Shown: positions 6,357-13,638 of the stretch, one piece after another
Numbering within the stretch: the stretch's first letter is position 1
Layout: every line of letters starts with the position of its first letter
Program-made: the position numbers and the translations under genes
Source of the DNA: JAGLQQ01 sp043806135
GTDB taxonomy: Bacteria; Omnitrophota; Gorgyraeia; B26-G9
NCBI GenBank assembly: GCA_043806135.1
Contig: JAZDHG010000100.1
Span: forward strand, 1-16,335
Direction of reading: 5' to 3'
DNA length: 16,335 bases
Notes under the pieces: generated by a model
Told to the model about the DNA's origin: nothing
Database searches by the model: none
What the model saw: only the letters and a program-made list of their open reading frames with translations

Positions 6357-7244
6357 TTGAAGAAGATTTATTTTTTAGGTTCAATTTTAGTAATTTTATG
6401 CCTATGCCTGCAAACTTTCTGTTTTGCGCTGGATTGGAAAACAATGCATGAGAAAGCAAATAATCTTCCCCTTGAACAGGCAATTGCACAGGCAAACGAA
6501 GAAGCCGGACATATCGATAGCCTGTATATTCTTGCCATTGCTTACTTTAACAATCATGACGACACCCAGGCAAAGGAAAAATTCCTGCGGATTCTGGGAC
6601 TCGACCCCTCTTCACTTGAAGCAAGGTGGGGGATTGCCGAGTTTCAAAGAAGGATATATAAATATGATATCGCCAAAGATGCCCTTACAAATATCATTCA
6701 AAAAAATCCTGATTTTTTTCCGGCTTATATCAGCCTGGCTTATATTAAATACATGGAAACTGATTTTGAAGAAGTGGTGAATCTCATGGGAACCGTTATA
6801 AATCAGGGGCTCAAAAATACTGATCTAACAACTCATGTTAGAGCACATTGTCTTTATGCTGGCGGTAAGGGGATGCTCGCATATCAAGGAGGTCCGCTTT
6901 CAAAGGTTGCAAACGGTCCTGCTGTATTCAGGCATTTGAAAATAGCACAGCAATTGGATCCTACAAACGTCGCTGTATATTTCGGCTTTGGCTGCTATTA
7001 TCTTTTGAGACCTGAAGGAAAAGGCCAAGACCTTAATAAGGCCAAAGGCTATCTTAAACATGCTTTACAGATCGATCCCTTATTTGCTGATGGGTATGTG
7101 CGTCTTTCACAAGTATACACCTTTCAAGGAGATTCAGCTAAGGCCAAGAAATTTCTCGATAAAGCGCTCGAAATTGATCCGGACAATTTGCTGGCGGCTG
7201 ATATTATAAATAAAGAATGTAAATTTATTTGTGACTGGAAATAA
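6357..7244 (+). CDS. Secreted TPR-repeat protein, possibly TatT-like
   Basis: A 295-residue exported protein starting at a TTG with GAGG upstream. The signal peptide covers roughly residues 1-24 (hydrophobic core LGSILVILCLCLQTF, likely cleavage after CFA). The rest is TPR helices: about 55-88, 89-122, 123-150, then a less regular middle with AGGKGMLAYQGGP, and TPRs at about 230-280 (ALQIDPLFADGY, ALEIDPDNLLA). The middle and C-terminal layout resembles TRAP-associated T-component (TatT) proteins, but no transporter genes are adjacent, so this is only a resemblance. It probably acts as a periplasmic scaffold. It is transcribed alone from its own promoter. Confidence 0.8.
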   Translation: MKKIYFLGSILVILCLCLQTFCFALDWKTMHEKANNLPLEQAIAQANEEAGHIDSLYILAIAYFNNHDDTQAKEKFLRILGLDPSSLEARWGIAEFQRRIYKYDIAKDALTNIIQKNPDFFPAYISLAYIKYMETDFEEVVNLMGTVINQGLKNTDLTTHVRAHCLYAGGKGMLAYQGGPLSKVANGPAVFRHLKIAQQLDPTNVAVYFGFGCYYLLRPEGKGQDLNKAKGYLKHALQIDPLFADGYVRLSQVYTFQGDSAKAKKFLDKALEIDPDNLLAADIINKECKFICDWK

Positions 7245-7269
7245 CTGGAATTCATTTAAACCAGGAAGT

Positions 7270-7292
7270 GCTTTTATAAAAAAAGCGGTTTT
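7270..7292 (+). terminator. Weak intrinsic terminator after the TPR gene
   Basis: GCTTTT (7270-7275), loop ATAAA, AAAAGC (7281-7286), then GGTTTTTATT. The stem is short and mostly A-T, so this is a tentative call, but its position 26 bp after the stop is appropriate. Confidence 0.35.
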
Positions 7293-7479
7293 TATTCTTA
7301 AATTTATGTTCTCAATGAGTTGATTTAGACAATTTGGACAACGATTAAAAACATTAAACACCCTTCAATTCAATGCGTCATCAGTATATGTCATTTATTC
7401 TAAAAACATGCTGAAAAATATGCTGTTATACACTTGATTTTCAAAGAAAAAGATGCTCCAAAAAATAATCCCTTTTTTA

Positions 7480-7508
7480 TTGACTGAAGATTTTAATTGG
7501 AGTATGAT
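7480..7508 (+). promoter_or_regulatory. Promoter for the NHL-repeat gene
   Basis: TTGACT (7480-7485), 17-bp spacer, TATGAT (7503-7508). It is preceded by ATCCCTTTTTTA, which matches the CCCTTT(T/G)T(C/T)A lead-in of the promoters at 13356 and 15069. The 5' leader is about 42 nt and ends in GGAGA 7 nt before the ATG at 7558. Confidence 0.7.
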
Positions 7509-7557
7509 TATTCATAACTTATTTATTCGATAATTATCACCAAATGGAGAGAAAGTC

Positions 7558-9852
7558 ATGTCAAAAAAATTACTTTACGTGTTAGCCTGCCTGCTTTTTG
7601 TGTTTTATACTGCAGCCGGATATTGCCAAGAATCCCCCCAGGACACAAACCATCTTGAAGATAATGGAGCACTTAACGCTCTGCAATCAAAGCACCTCAT
7701 TTATAAAAGCAAGATGGAAAAGGAAAAAATCGGATTAATCGAGTCAATAACTAATGGTCAAGTTATTATTAACCTTGGCAAAAATTTTTACGTCACTCAA
7801 GACATGGAATTCAAGGTGTTTCGGAGGGAAAAACGCATTGAATTGCTTGAAGAAAGCGAATCTATCCTAATCGGTGAGCATTATATTGCAACACTTAAAG
7901 TGACCGAAGTAAATGAAAAAAAAGCACAATGTAGAATTATTCATTTTGAACCCACCGATTATATAATGGTAACAGACAAAGTTGTCAGTGTCCCGGGCAC
8001 AGGTTATGAAGAGATATTAAAGCAGCGGGAAGCAGACAAAAAAGCTCTGGGATCTTTTTTAGAAGCAAAAAAAGCATCAAGAAACAGCCAGGAAGCAGCC
8101 ATAGAGCTTTACAAAAAAGTACTAATTGAATTTCCGCAAAGCACCTATGCTCAAGTGGCAAAAGAAGAATTGGATAGATATAAAAGAATTACTGATAATT
8201 CGCCTTATGAATTTAAGCGTATGCAAAGCTTTCGCCTTGAGAAAAGTGACGCATCATCTCTTAGTAAGGATATCGCTATTGATTCAAACGGTGATATCTG
8301 GCTTTTAAATTCCCAAAAAATACTGCTTGAGAAATACAGCATGTCCGGTGAGCTATTAATTACAGTTGAACGGAAAAACAAACACGACCTGGAGATAATG
8401 CGAACGCCCACCAATCTTACTATAGATGCTGATGATAATATCTATGTGCTTGATTCCGGACTTCAAAAGGCATCTAAATTCGACAAAAACGGAAACTTTA
8501 TAAATGATTACGGCTCGCAGGAGTCACAAAAACCGCTGGTAAAACCAATTGATATAGCTGTAAGCACGAATCAGGATGTATTCATACTGGATGCAGGCAT
8601 CTCCAATGTGATTGCCTTTAACAAGGATAATGAATTCTGGGCTAGTTTCGGGAATTTTGATATAAGTAATACCCAGATCCCGGATCCTATCGCCATAGCT
8701 ACAGATGAATACGATAATATTTATGTGCTTGATCAGGGAACAAAGTATCTACATACATTCAGCAGTGATCTACGTATAAGGAAAAGAGAGCTTATTTCTA
8801 ACATTTTTGAGCCAACAGATATGGTTGTAGCTTTTAACAAAGCGTATATTTTAGATGCACAATTATGCTCAGCAGTTGAATATGATCTCGCTTTAGGAAA
8901 AATTAAACAAAGTTACGGCGTTAGGGGGAGCGGGCAAGGCAAGCTGAGTGATCCCACTGGAATAGCTATTGACAGCGAAGCAAATATTTACATTGCTGAC
9001 GGCGCTAACTTTAATTTTCAAAAATTCTCCCCTGTTACAGAATTTATTTTTAAGCTAAAGAACTCTCAAATAACAAAAGTGAGCTCGTTTGCAGTAAATG
9101 ATTCCGATAACCTTTATATCCTTGATGCTCGAAGCGGAGAATATCAGGAATTCGACAAATTTGGGCGCGTTCTAAAGCAGGTTTCTTTAAAAAGTGAATT
9201 TAAGGCTCCCAGCAAAGTAGTGATTGATTTCGAAGCTAATGCGTATGTTCTTGACTCCAAAACATTTAAGGTGCACAAATTCTCGCAAAACGGGGAGATT
9301 ATCACAACTTTTGGCTCAAAAACTATGTTCAAATCTCCTATAGATATCTGTGTGGACAGCCAGTCCAATATTTATATACTTGAGGACAAAGAATACACGG
9401 TAAAAAAATTCGACTCAAAAGGAAATCACTTAATGTCATTTGGACAAAAGCTGATAAAGAAACGCAAACAAATCAAAGGCCAGTTCAAAAAGCCCAAACA
9501 TATTGCCATTAACAGCAAAGGAGAAGTTTTCGTTCTAGATGTTAATCTTAAAGAAGTCTTTAAATTTAATTCTGAAACAGGGGAATTGATCTCCAGTTTC
9601 AAGAAAGCAGACAAGGATTTTTTGGATCCTGTGGATATTGCCGTTGATGGTCTGGGATACATATATATAGCTGATGCAAACGATAGTAACATTTATAAAT
9701 TTCAGGATAATGGCACTTTGGTGGGAACAGTCATTAGCACTGACTTAATAAAAGTACAGATTAAGCCAATCTCCGCTATTTCAGTTAACGGAAGCGGTAG
9801 TGTTTACGCCCTCGATAGCGCTACTGATCAAGTTTTCGAATTCCAGCAGTAG
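7558..9852 (+). CDS. Secreted protein with twelve NHL-like propeller repeats
   Basis: A 764-residue exported protein of unknown specific function. The N-terminus is a signal peptide (core LLYVLACLLFVFYTAAG). Residues about 55-150 form a beta-rich domain of the kind seen before TPRs (GQVIINLGKNFYV, DYIMVTDKVV). A short TPR-like segment lies near 165-210 (AIELYKKVLIEFPQS). From about 230 to the end I count twelve NHL-type repeats with the pattern P-x-x-I-A-[IV]-D-x-x-x-N-I-Y-[IV]-L-D, for example PTNLTIDADDNIYVLD and PVDIAVDGLGYIYIAD. Twelve blades would fit two six-bladed propellers. It carries no catalytic motif, so a binding or scaffold role outside the cytoplasm is most likely. It is monocistronic with its own promoter; the terminator at 9921 lies downstream. 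Confidence 0.85.
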   Translation: MSKKLLYVLACLLFVFYTAAGYCQESPQDTNHLEDNGALNALQSKHLIYKSKMEKEKIGLIESITNGQVIINLGKNFYVTQDMEFKVFRREKRIELLEESESILIGEHYIATLKVTEVNEKKAQCRIIHFEPTDYIMVTDKVVSVPGTGYEEILKQREADKKALGSFLEAKKASRNSQEAAIELYKKVLIEFPQSTYAQVAKEELDRYKRITDNSPYEFKRMQSFRLEKSDASSLSKDIAIDSNGDIWLLNSQKILLEKYSMSGELLITVERKNKHDLEIMRTPTNLTIDADDNIYVLDSGLQKASKFDKNGNFINDYGSQESQKPLVKPIDIAVSTNQDVFILDAGISNVIAFNKDNEFWASFGNFDISNTQIPDPIAIATDEYDNIYVLDQGTKYLHTFSSDLRIRKRELISNIFEPTDMVVAFNKAYILDAQLCSAVEYDLALGKIKQSYGVRGSGQGKLSDPTGIAIDSEANIYIADGANFNFQKFSPVTEFIFKLKNSQITKVSSFAVNDSDNLYILDARSGEYQEFDKFGRVLKQVSLKSEFKAPSKVVIDFEANAYVLDSKTFKVHKFSQNGEIITTFGSKTMFKSPIDICVDSQSNIYILEDKEYTVKKFDSKGNHLMSFGQKLIKKRKQIKGQFKKPKHIAINSKGEVFVLDVNLKEVFKFNSETGELISSFKKADKDFLDPVDIAVDGLGYIYIADANDSNIYKFQDNGTLVGTVISTDLIKVQIKPISAISVNGSGSVYALDSATDQVFEFQQ

Positions 9853-9864
9853 TTTTAAATTTAG

Positions 9865-9893
9865 TTGACAATTCAGCGGAAATGGTGTAAATT
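9865..9893 (+). promoter_or_regulatory. Promoter between NHL gene and its terminator
   Basis: TTGACA (9865-9870), 17-bp spacer, TAAATT (9888-9893). Predicted start is at about 9900, only about 20 nt before a strong intrinsic terminator (9921-9953). It could drive a roughly 50-nt RNA, or read through to the 44-aa ORF at 10015 if the terminator is regulated. Confidence 0.55.
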
Positions 9894-9920
9894 TTAACTG
9901 TTAACGCTTCAATGGAATGA

Positions 9921-9953
9921 AGATGCAATCACGGATGTGGTTGCATCTTTTTA
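9921..9953 (+). terminator. Strong intrinsic terminator
   Basis: AGATGCAATCAC (9921-9932), loop GGAT, GTGGTTGCATCT (9937-9948): a 12-bp stem with one G-U pair, followed by TTTTTATTTT. It is the best terminator in the window. It ends the NHL-gene transcript and also lies just downstream of the 9865 promoter. Confidence 0.85.
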
Positions 9954-10014
9954 TTTTGATTACACAATGGCGTTTTAAGGTCACAGGTGACAAATATTAT
10001 TGAGGAGGTACAAG

Positions 10015-10149
10015 ATGGGAATTGAAGTTATCTGGGCATTAGGATTATTCGGTATACTGTTGCTTGTCATCAGCCTGAACGGCATCTCAATATTTTTCAG
10101 AAAAGACAACTACAATACACATATAACATTTCACAAAAATTCATTTTAA
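10015..10149 (+). CDS. 44-aa small membrane protein
   Basis: A small ORF with a very strong ribosome site (GAGGAGGT, 5 nt before the ATG). The protein begins MGIEVIWALGLFGILLLVIS, a single hydrophobic helix of about 17-20 residues (about 4-21), then a polar tail rich in Asn, Lys and His (RKDNYNTH...FHKNSF). Stop TAA at 10147. It matches no family I recognise. It is the first ORF after the 9865 promoter and 9921 terminator. The site quality and clean membrane segment argue for a real gene; function is unknown. Confidence 0.6.
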   Translation: MGIEVIWALGLFGILLLVISLNGISIFFRKDNYNTHITFHKNSF

Positions 10150-10279
10150 GCATCCTTGCTTTTAAAAATCAGACTAACTGCTTGATGCTCTTAGATTAAA
10201 CTAGCTAACCAGTCACATAGCCAGTTAAAATTTGAACCTTTAAACGATTAACTGATTTCAGATAGAAAGAAAATAAATC

Positions 10280-10438
10280 ATGAAAAAGTATGGAAGAAGA
10301 TATTATGATAGTTTTTGCCGGTTTTGCGTAAAGGCTAAGCAAAGTGTTATGTTTTTTCAGGGAATATGTTTGAGCTGTTTAATAAAACGGATTCTTATCA
10401 GGCCCGTTTCCTTATTTGAACGTCTGTTTATTAAATAA
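10280..10438 (+). CDS. 52-aa putative zinc-ribbon mini-protein
   Basis: A small ORF whose product has two CxxC pairs: C13-x2-C16 (FCRFC) and C30-x2-C33 (ICLSC), separated by 13 residues. This is the spacing of a small zinc ribbon. It is strongly basic at the start (MKKYGRRYYD) and at the end. The ribosome site is weak (AGAAAG about 10 nt upstream). A 52-codon ORF can arise by chance in AT-rich DNA, so the paired cysteines are the main support. No family recognised. Confidence 0.4.
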   Translation: MKKYGRRYYDSFCRFCVKAKQSVMFFQGICLSCLIKRILIRPVSLFERLFIK

Positions 10439-10765
10439 TTATACTCTTTGGATTTGAAATTTTAGTGGACAGACACTAGTTGTACCTGTTTTTATTATAT
10501 GAAACATTAGCAACTACACTGTTCTTTTTGGTGGCATAACTCCTATATACCCCAAGTACAGAGGGAAAGTTATAAGGGGTCATAGCCCATTTCGCATATA
10601 CTTTTCTTAGGATTATTTATTTCACTTTAGAATATTTTTTATTTTAAACGTAACTAGTTAAAAATACATATGTTATCTTCGCTGAGTCCTGCTTGCGTAA
10701 CTTTAATACTTATGATATACTTCAATGAGTTTTTTAGGAATCATATTCAATTAATTTAAAATCTT
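10439..10765. other. Gene-free leader/intergenic region before the ATPase gene
   Basis: A 327-bp gap with no ORF I can support. It contains an inverted TAGTG/CACTA pair at 10464-10479. It also holds a possible pseudoknot: ATAACT (10536-10541) pairs with AGTTAT (10568-10573) while ACCCC (10549-10553) pairs with GGGGT (10576-10580). A plausible promoter lies at 10693-10721. It matches no riboswitch class I know. Confidence 0.45.
10693..10721 (+). promoter_or_regulatory. Putative promoter of the ATPase-PilZ operon
   Basis: TTGCGT (10693-10698), 17-bp spacer, TATACT (10716-10721). The -35 box deviates but the -10 is good. The predicted leader of about 38 nt has no Shine-Dalgarno near the ATG at 10766. 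Confidence 0.45.
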
Positions 10766-12583
10766 ATGGAAAGTCTAATAAAAAGATTACTAGACAAAAA
10801 AAATATTAATGAGGAACAGCTTTCTGTAATAAAAGGGTTGCAAAAAAGTACAGGAAGGTTTTTCTCTGATTTAATCACTGAACTTGGGTTTCTTTCTGAA
10901 GGGGAGCTAAAAGCGGTCTTATCCGAGTTCCTTATGATTCCTGCTTTTGATCCTCAGGATGAGAGGATCAGCCTGGAAGTTACAAAATTTATGCCTTGTG
11001 ATTTTGTTAAAAAATATAATATTTTCCCGGTATGCATACAAGATGGTTGTTTTTTTCTGGCTATGGCCAATCCATTAGACTTGGCCACTCGAGATATAGT
11101 GAGAAATGTTGTAAACATGCCTGTCAAGCCTCTGGTTAGTACAAAAACTGAGCTAAACTGCTTGATCGAAAAGCACTATTCTAAAGATGAGTCCGATATA
11201 GACAGTATTATAAGAGAAATGAATACTCAGACAAATGATAAAACACTAAGTGAAAACAAGACAACATCGGAACAAGAAGGACAGATAATTAATATTGCAA
11301 TTGACAAGGAAAATGAGTCACAGGTCGTTAAGCTGGTTAACGTGATTCTTGGTGAGGCAGTGAGAATGCGGGCAACAGATGTTCATATTGATCCTCAGGA
11401 ACGCTTTGTAGATATTCGTTTTCGTATCGATGGAACATTAAAGAGCATTTTAAAGGTGCCTAAGGAGTTACGCGCAAGCTTAGCTGCGCGAATAAAAATC
11501 GTGACTTGTCTCAATATCGCTGAGACCAGGGCATCACAGGATGGAAGAGCGAGCATATTTGTCACAGGCAAGAAGATAGACATAAGAATTGCAACAATAC
11601 CAACGTTTTATGGTGAAAAAATATCTATGCGCTTACTCGATAAAAGCGAGGCTAAGATAGAATTGTCTAAGATTGGTTTGATCGAGCAGGAAATAAATAT
11701 AATTATAGATGCTGTTTGTCAGCCTCAGGGTATTATTCTGACCACCGGGCCAACAGGTTCCGGTAAGACTTCAACCTTATACGCTGCGCTTAATTTCTTG
11801 CGTACTCATACGAATAAACATATTGTAACCATAGAAGATCCTATTGAATACCTTATGGAAGGGCTAAATCAAATCCAGGTTAACCCGCTCAAAAATATTA
11901 CCTTTAGTACCGGACTTAGATCAATCTTGAGACAAGACCCTAATGTTATTCTTGTCGGTGAGATAAGAGATCGAGAGACAGCAGATATTGCCTTTCGAGC
12001 TTCCTTAACCGGACATTTAGTTTTGTCTACTTTACATACCAACAGTGCCGCAGCAACGCTCACAAGGTTATTCGATATCGGCCTTGAGCCATATCTAATT
12101 GGGTCAACTTTATCCTTGATCATTGCTCAGCGGCTTATCAAAATGATTTGTCCGGACTGTATCGCAGAACATAAACCAGAGCGGCATATTATTGATAAAT
12201 TTAAAACTTATATAGATCAATTCCACATTAAGACTTTTAATATGGGAAAAGGCTGCAAAGAATGTAACCATACCGGCTATCTGGGCAGAACTGCAATATT
12301 CGAAATTTTGCGGGTCAATAATAAAATTAAAGAGCTCATTGCCCGAAGAGCTCCAGAAGATGTTATATATCGTGTTGCAAAAAATAATGGTTTACGGTCT
12401 TTGGCTGAAGCTGGAATTGAAAAGGTTGCTCTAAAGTTAACTGCTTTAGAGGAAATTTTTGATGTTGTTGAAACGTCCGGGGGCATAGGAAAAACAGAAA
12501 GCACTGAAATTCCAGAATTGAGCAACAGCATAGTAAAACTGGTTTTCGGAGATGATAAAATAAAGGATATATATGGAAAATAA
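10766..12583 (+). CDS. GspE/PilB-family assembly ATPase
   Basis: Cytoplasmic hexameric motor for pseudopilus or type IV pilus extension; 605 residues, normal for the family. Residues about 1-135 form a GspE/MshE-type N-terminal domain. Its second half (GRFFSDLITELGFLSEGELKAVLSE) resembles a MshEN c-di-GMP motif, but the first half lacks the usual RLG. An acidic linker (about 140-185) follows. Walker A is GPTGSGKT (328-335), Walker B is NVILVGEIRD (393-402) and the His box is GHLVLSTLHT (416-425). The zinc tetracysteine is C462/C465 and C497/C500. GspE and PilB cannot be separated from sequence; pilT in the window favours PilB, the GspH-like pseudopilin favours GspE. The ATG at 10766 lacks a ribosome site. 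It overlaps the PilZ gene by 11 bp. Confidence 0.93.
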   Translation: MESLIKRLLDKKNINEEQLSVIKGLQKSTGRFFSDLITELGFLSEGELKAVLSEFLMIPAFDPQDERISLEVTKFMPCDFVKKYNIFPVCIQDGCFFLAMANPLDLATRDIVRNVVNMPVKPLVSTKTELNCLIEKHYSKDESDIDSIIREMNTQTNDKTLSENKTTSEQEGQIINIAIDKENESQVVKLVNVILGEAVRMRATDVHIDPQERFVDIRFRIDGTLKSILKVPKELRASLAARIKIVTCLNIAETRASQDGRASIFVTGKKIDIRIATIPTFYGEKISMRLLDKSEAKIELSKIGLIEQEINIIIDAVCQPQGIILTTGPTGSGKTSTLYAALNFLRTHTNKHIVTIEDPIEYLMEGLNQIQVNPLKNITFSTGLRSILRQDPNVILVGEIRDRETADIAFRASLTGHLVLSTLHTNSAAATLTRLFDIGLEPYLIGSTLSLIIAQRLIKMICPDCIAEHKPERHIIDKFKTYIDQFHIKTFNMGKGCKECNHTGYLGRTAIFEILRVNNKIKELIARRAPEDVIYRVAKNNGLRSLAEAGIEKVALKLTALEEIFDVVETSGGIGKTESTEIPELSNSIVKLVFGDDKIKDIYGK

Positions 12584-13274
12584 AAGATTATGGAGACGTT
12601 TATTGACTGAAGGAAAAGGCAACTTTTTAACTAGGGATAGAGACTTATTTGGGTCCATGTCTGTAAACAATTATAGTCGAAAGGGTTTTAGAGCCTCATT
12701 AAATAAATCAGTTGAACTTGGCAGCAATTTACTGGTTGAGGTTAATCTGCCTAAGTATAATATGCCGCTATGGGCAACTGGAAGAGTAGTATGGACTAAA
12801 ATCAATGAACAAGACATAAATGACAAGTTTGAAGCAGGTATTGAACTAAACGAAATCGATCTTTTAAATATCGAACAGGTTCCAGATGAATCCTATAAAG
12901 ATAAATATTTGACACAAACCGCTGATTATGCATTTGGGCTAGGCTTATATACAAAGATGACTAATGGTAATTTTTTCAAGACATCTTGCAGCATGGCTGG
13001 AGTATTTATAATATATTTTCTATTGGGCAGCTTATTTACTTTGATCAATCCTTTTATTGCTTTTTTTTATGCGGCTACCATATTCTCCTATTTTTTATTT
13101 ATTATTTTTAAAAAAAGAAAAATTATTTTCTCTGACGAATTTAACATCAACTCGTTATTTCGTAAGAAGAACTTACTACGCATTGCTGGAATGATACTTA
13201 ATAATCTTTGCTGCGGCCTGTACTTTATTATCGGCTTTGCAGCTCAAAAAAGAAGTGATTTGCAAAATAACTAA
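12573..13274 (+). CDS. PilZ-domain membrane protein
   Basis: A 233-residue protein with an N-terminal PilZ domain (about 1-100), a c-di-GMP receptor fold. The RxxxR motif is R5-LWR-R9, followed by N33-x-S35-x-x-G38 (NYSRKG) and later strands (LWATGRVVWTK, FEAGIEL). The C-terminal half has hydrophobic segments at about 142-160, 161-180 and 201-222. The domain order, cytoplasmic PilZ then membrane bundle, is uncommon. Its start overlaps the ATPase stop by 11 bp, with AAGGA inside the ATPase coding region, so the two are translationally coupled. The likely role is to tune the ATPase in response to c-di-GMP. Ligand residues look present; the membrane part matches nothing I recognise. Confidence 0.82.
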   Translation: MENKRLWRRLLTEGKGNFLTRDRDLFGSMSVNNYSRKGFRASLNKSVELGSNLLVEVNLPKYNMPLWATGRVVWTKINEQDINDKFEAGIELNEIDLLNIEQVPDESYKDKYLTQTADYAFGLGLYTKMTNGNFFKTSCSMAGVFIIYFLLGSLFTLINPFIAFFYAATIFSYFLFIIFKKRKIIFSDEFNINSLFRKKNLLRIAGMILNNLCCGLYFIIGFAAQKRSDLQNN

Positions 13275-13324
13275 ACTCTGTGTATTTTAACAGCAAAAAA
13301 ATCAATAATGTTTTTTATTTTATT

Positions 13325-13353
13325 AGGGATAGCTGATCACGCTATCCCTTTTT
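13325..13353 (+). terminator. Intrinsic terminator after the PilZ gene
   Basis: AGGGATAGC (13325-13333), loop TGATCAC, GCTATCCCT (13341-13349), then TTTTC: a perfect 9-bp stem. A near-copy is at 15039-15067, and both run straight into a TTGACT promoter box. Confidence 0.85.
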
Positions 13354-13355
13354 CA

Positions 13356-13384
13356 TTGACTAACAAATAACAAAGAAGTATCAT
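13356..13384 (+). promoter_or_regulatory. Promoter upstream of the glycosidase-like gene
   Basis: TTGACT (13356-13361), 17-bp spacer, TATCAT (13379-13384), abutting the terminator. The predicted start near 13391 leaves a 5' leader of about 240-250 nt that holds two inverted repeats before the next gene. Confidence 0.6.
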
Positions 13385-13415
13385 TTATCTATCACATTGG
13401 TGTACTTAATTTTAT

Positions 13416-13491
13416 GGCCATTCTTATTTATGGTGGAAGAATTTTGGTAAGACAATAAGAGTGAAGTGGTTAGATAGAAACGAGAATGGCC
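13416..13491. repeat. Inverted repeat in a long leader
   Basis: GGCCATTCT (13416-13424) and AGAATGGCC (13483-13491) are perfect 9-bp complements 58 bp apart. In the predicted leader RNA of the glycosidase-like gene they could close a large stem-loop. I see no T-run after it. Confidence 0.55.
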
Positions 13492-13510
13492 CATGAATCT
13501 GTAGGATCAT

Positions 13511-13567
13511 TTTTAATCTGTGAAATCAGGTTCTTTCTGCCACCCTAAACAAGAAAGAACCTGATTT
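13511..13567. repeat. Dispersed hairpin repeat, copy 2
   Basis: Begins TTTTAATCTGTGAAATCAG. AAATCAGGTTCTTTC (13523-13537) and GAAAGAACCTGATTT (13553-13567) form a perfect 15-bp stem around a 15-nt loop. It is a gapless relative of 1311-1361 with a longer stem; the loop sequences differ except at their 3' end. No T-run beyond the stem, so it is unlikely to be a terminator here. With 13416-13491 it fills the 352-bp gap 13275-13626. Confidence 0.85.
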
Positions 13568-13638
13568 TAGCACAAATACTAAAATGAGTGGAAGTGTCCT
13601 TGAATGGAGTTCACCGCAGTAGCTAAGTGTCAGGTTTC

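Larger units (their letters stand above)
7245..7557. other. Intergenic region with terminator and promoter only
   Basis: A 313-bp gap. It holds the weak terminator at 7270-7292, about 180 bp of AT-rich DNA (7293-7471) in which I see no ORF or repeat, and the promoter of the NHL-repeat gene at 7480-7508. Confidence 0.6.

Noticed and set aside
10464..10479. Insertion-sequence end (TAGTGGACAGACACTA-like inverted pair)
   Set aside because: It is only a 5-bp inverted pair, with no partner end, no target duplication and no transposase fragment found.
10439..10765. c-di-GMP (GEMM) riboswitch ahead of the ATPase
   Set aside because: The context is tempting, but I could not find the conserved core bases of either c-di-GMP riboswitch class.
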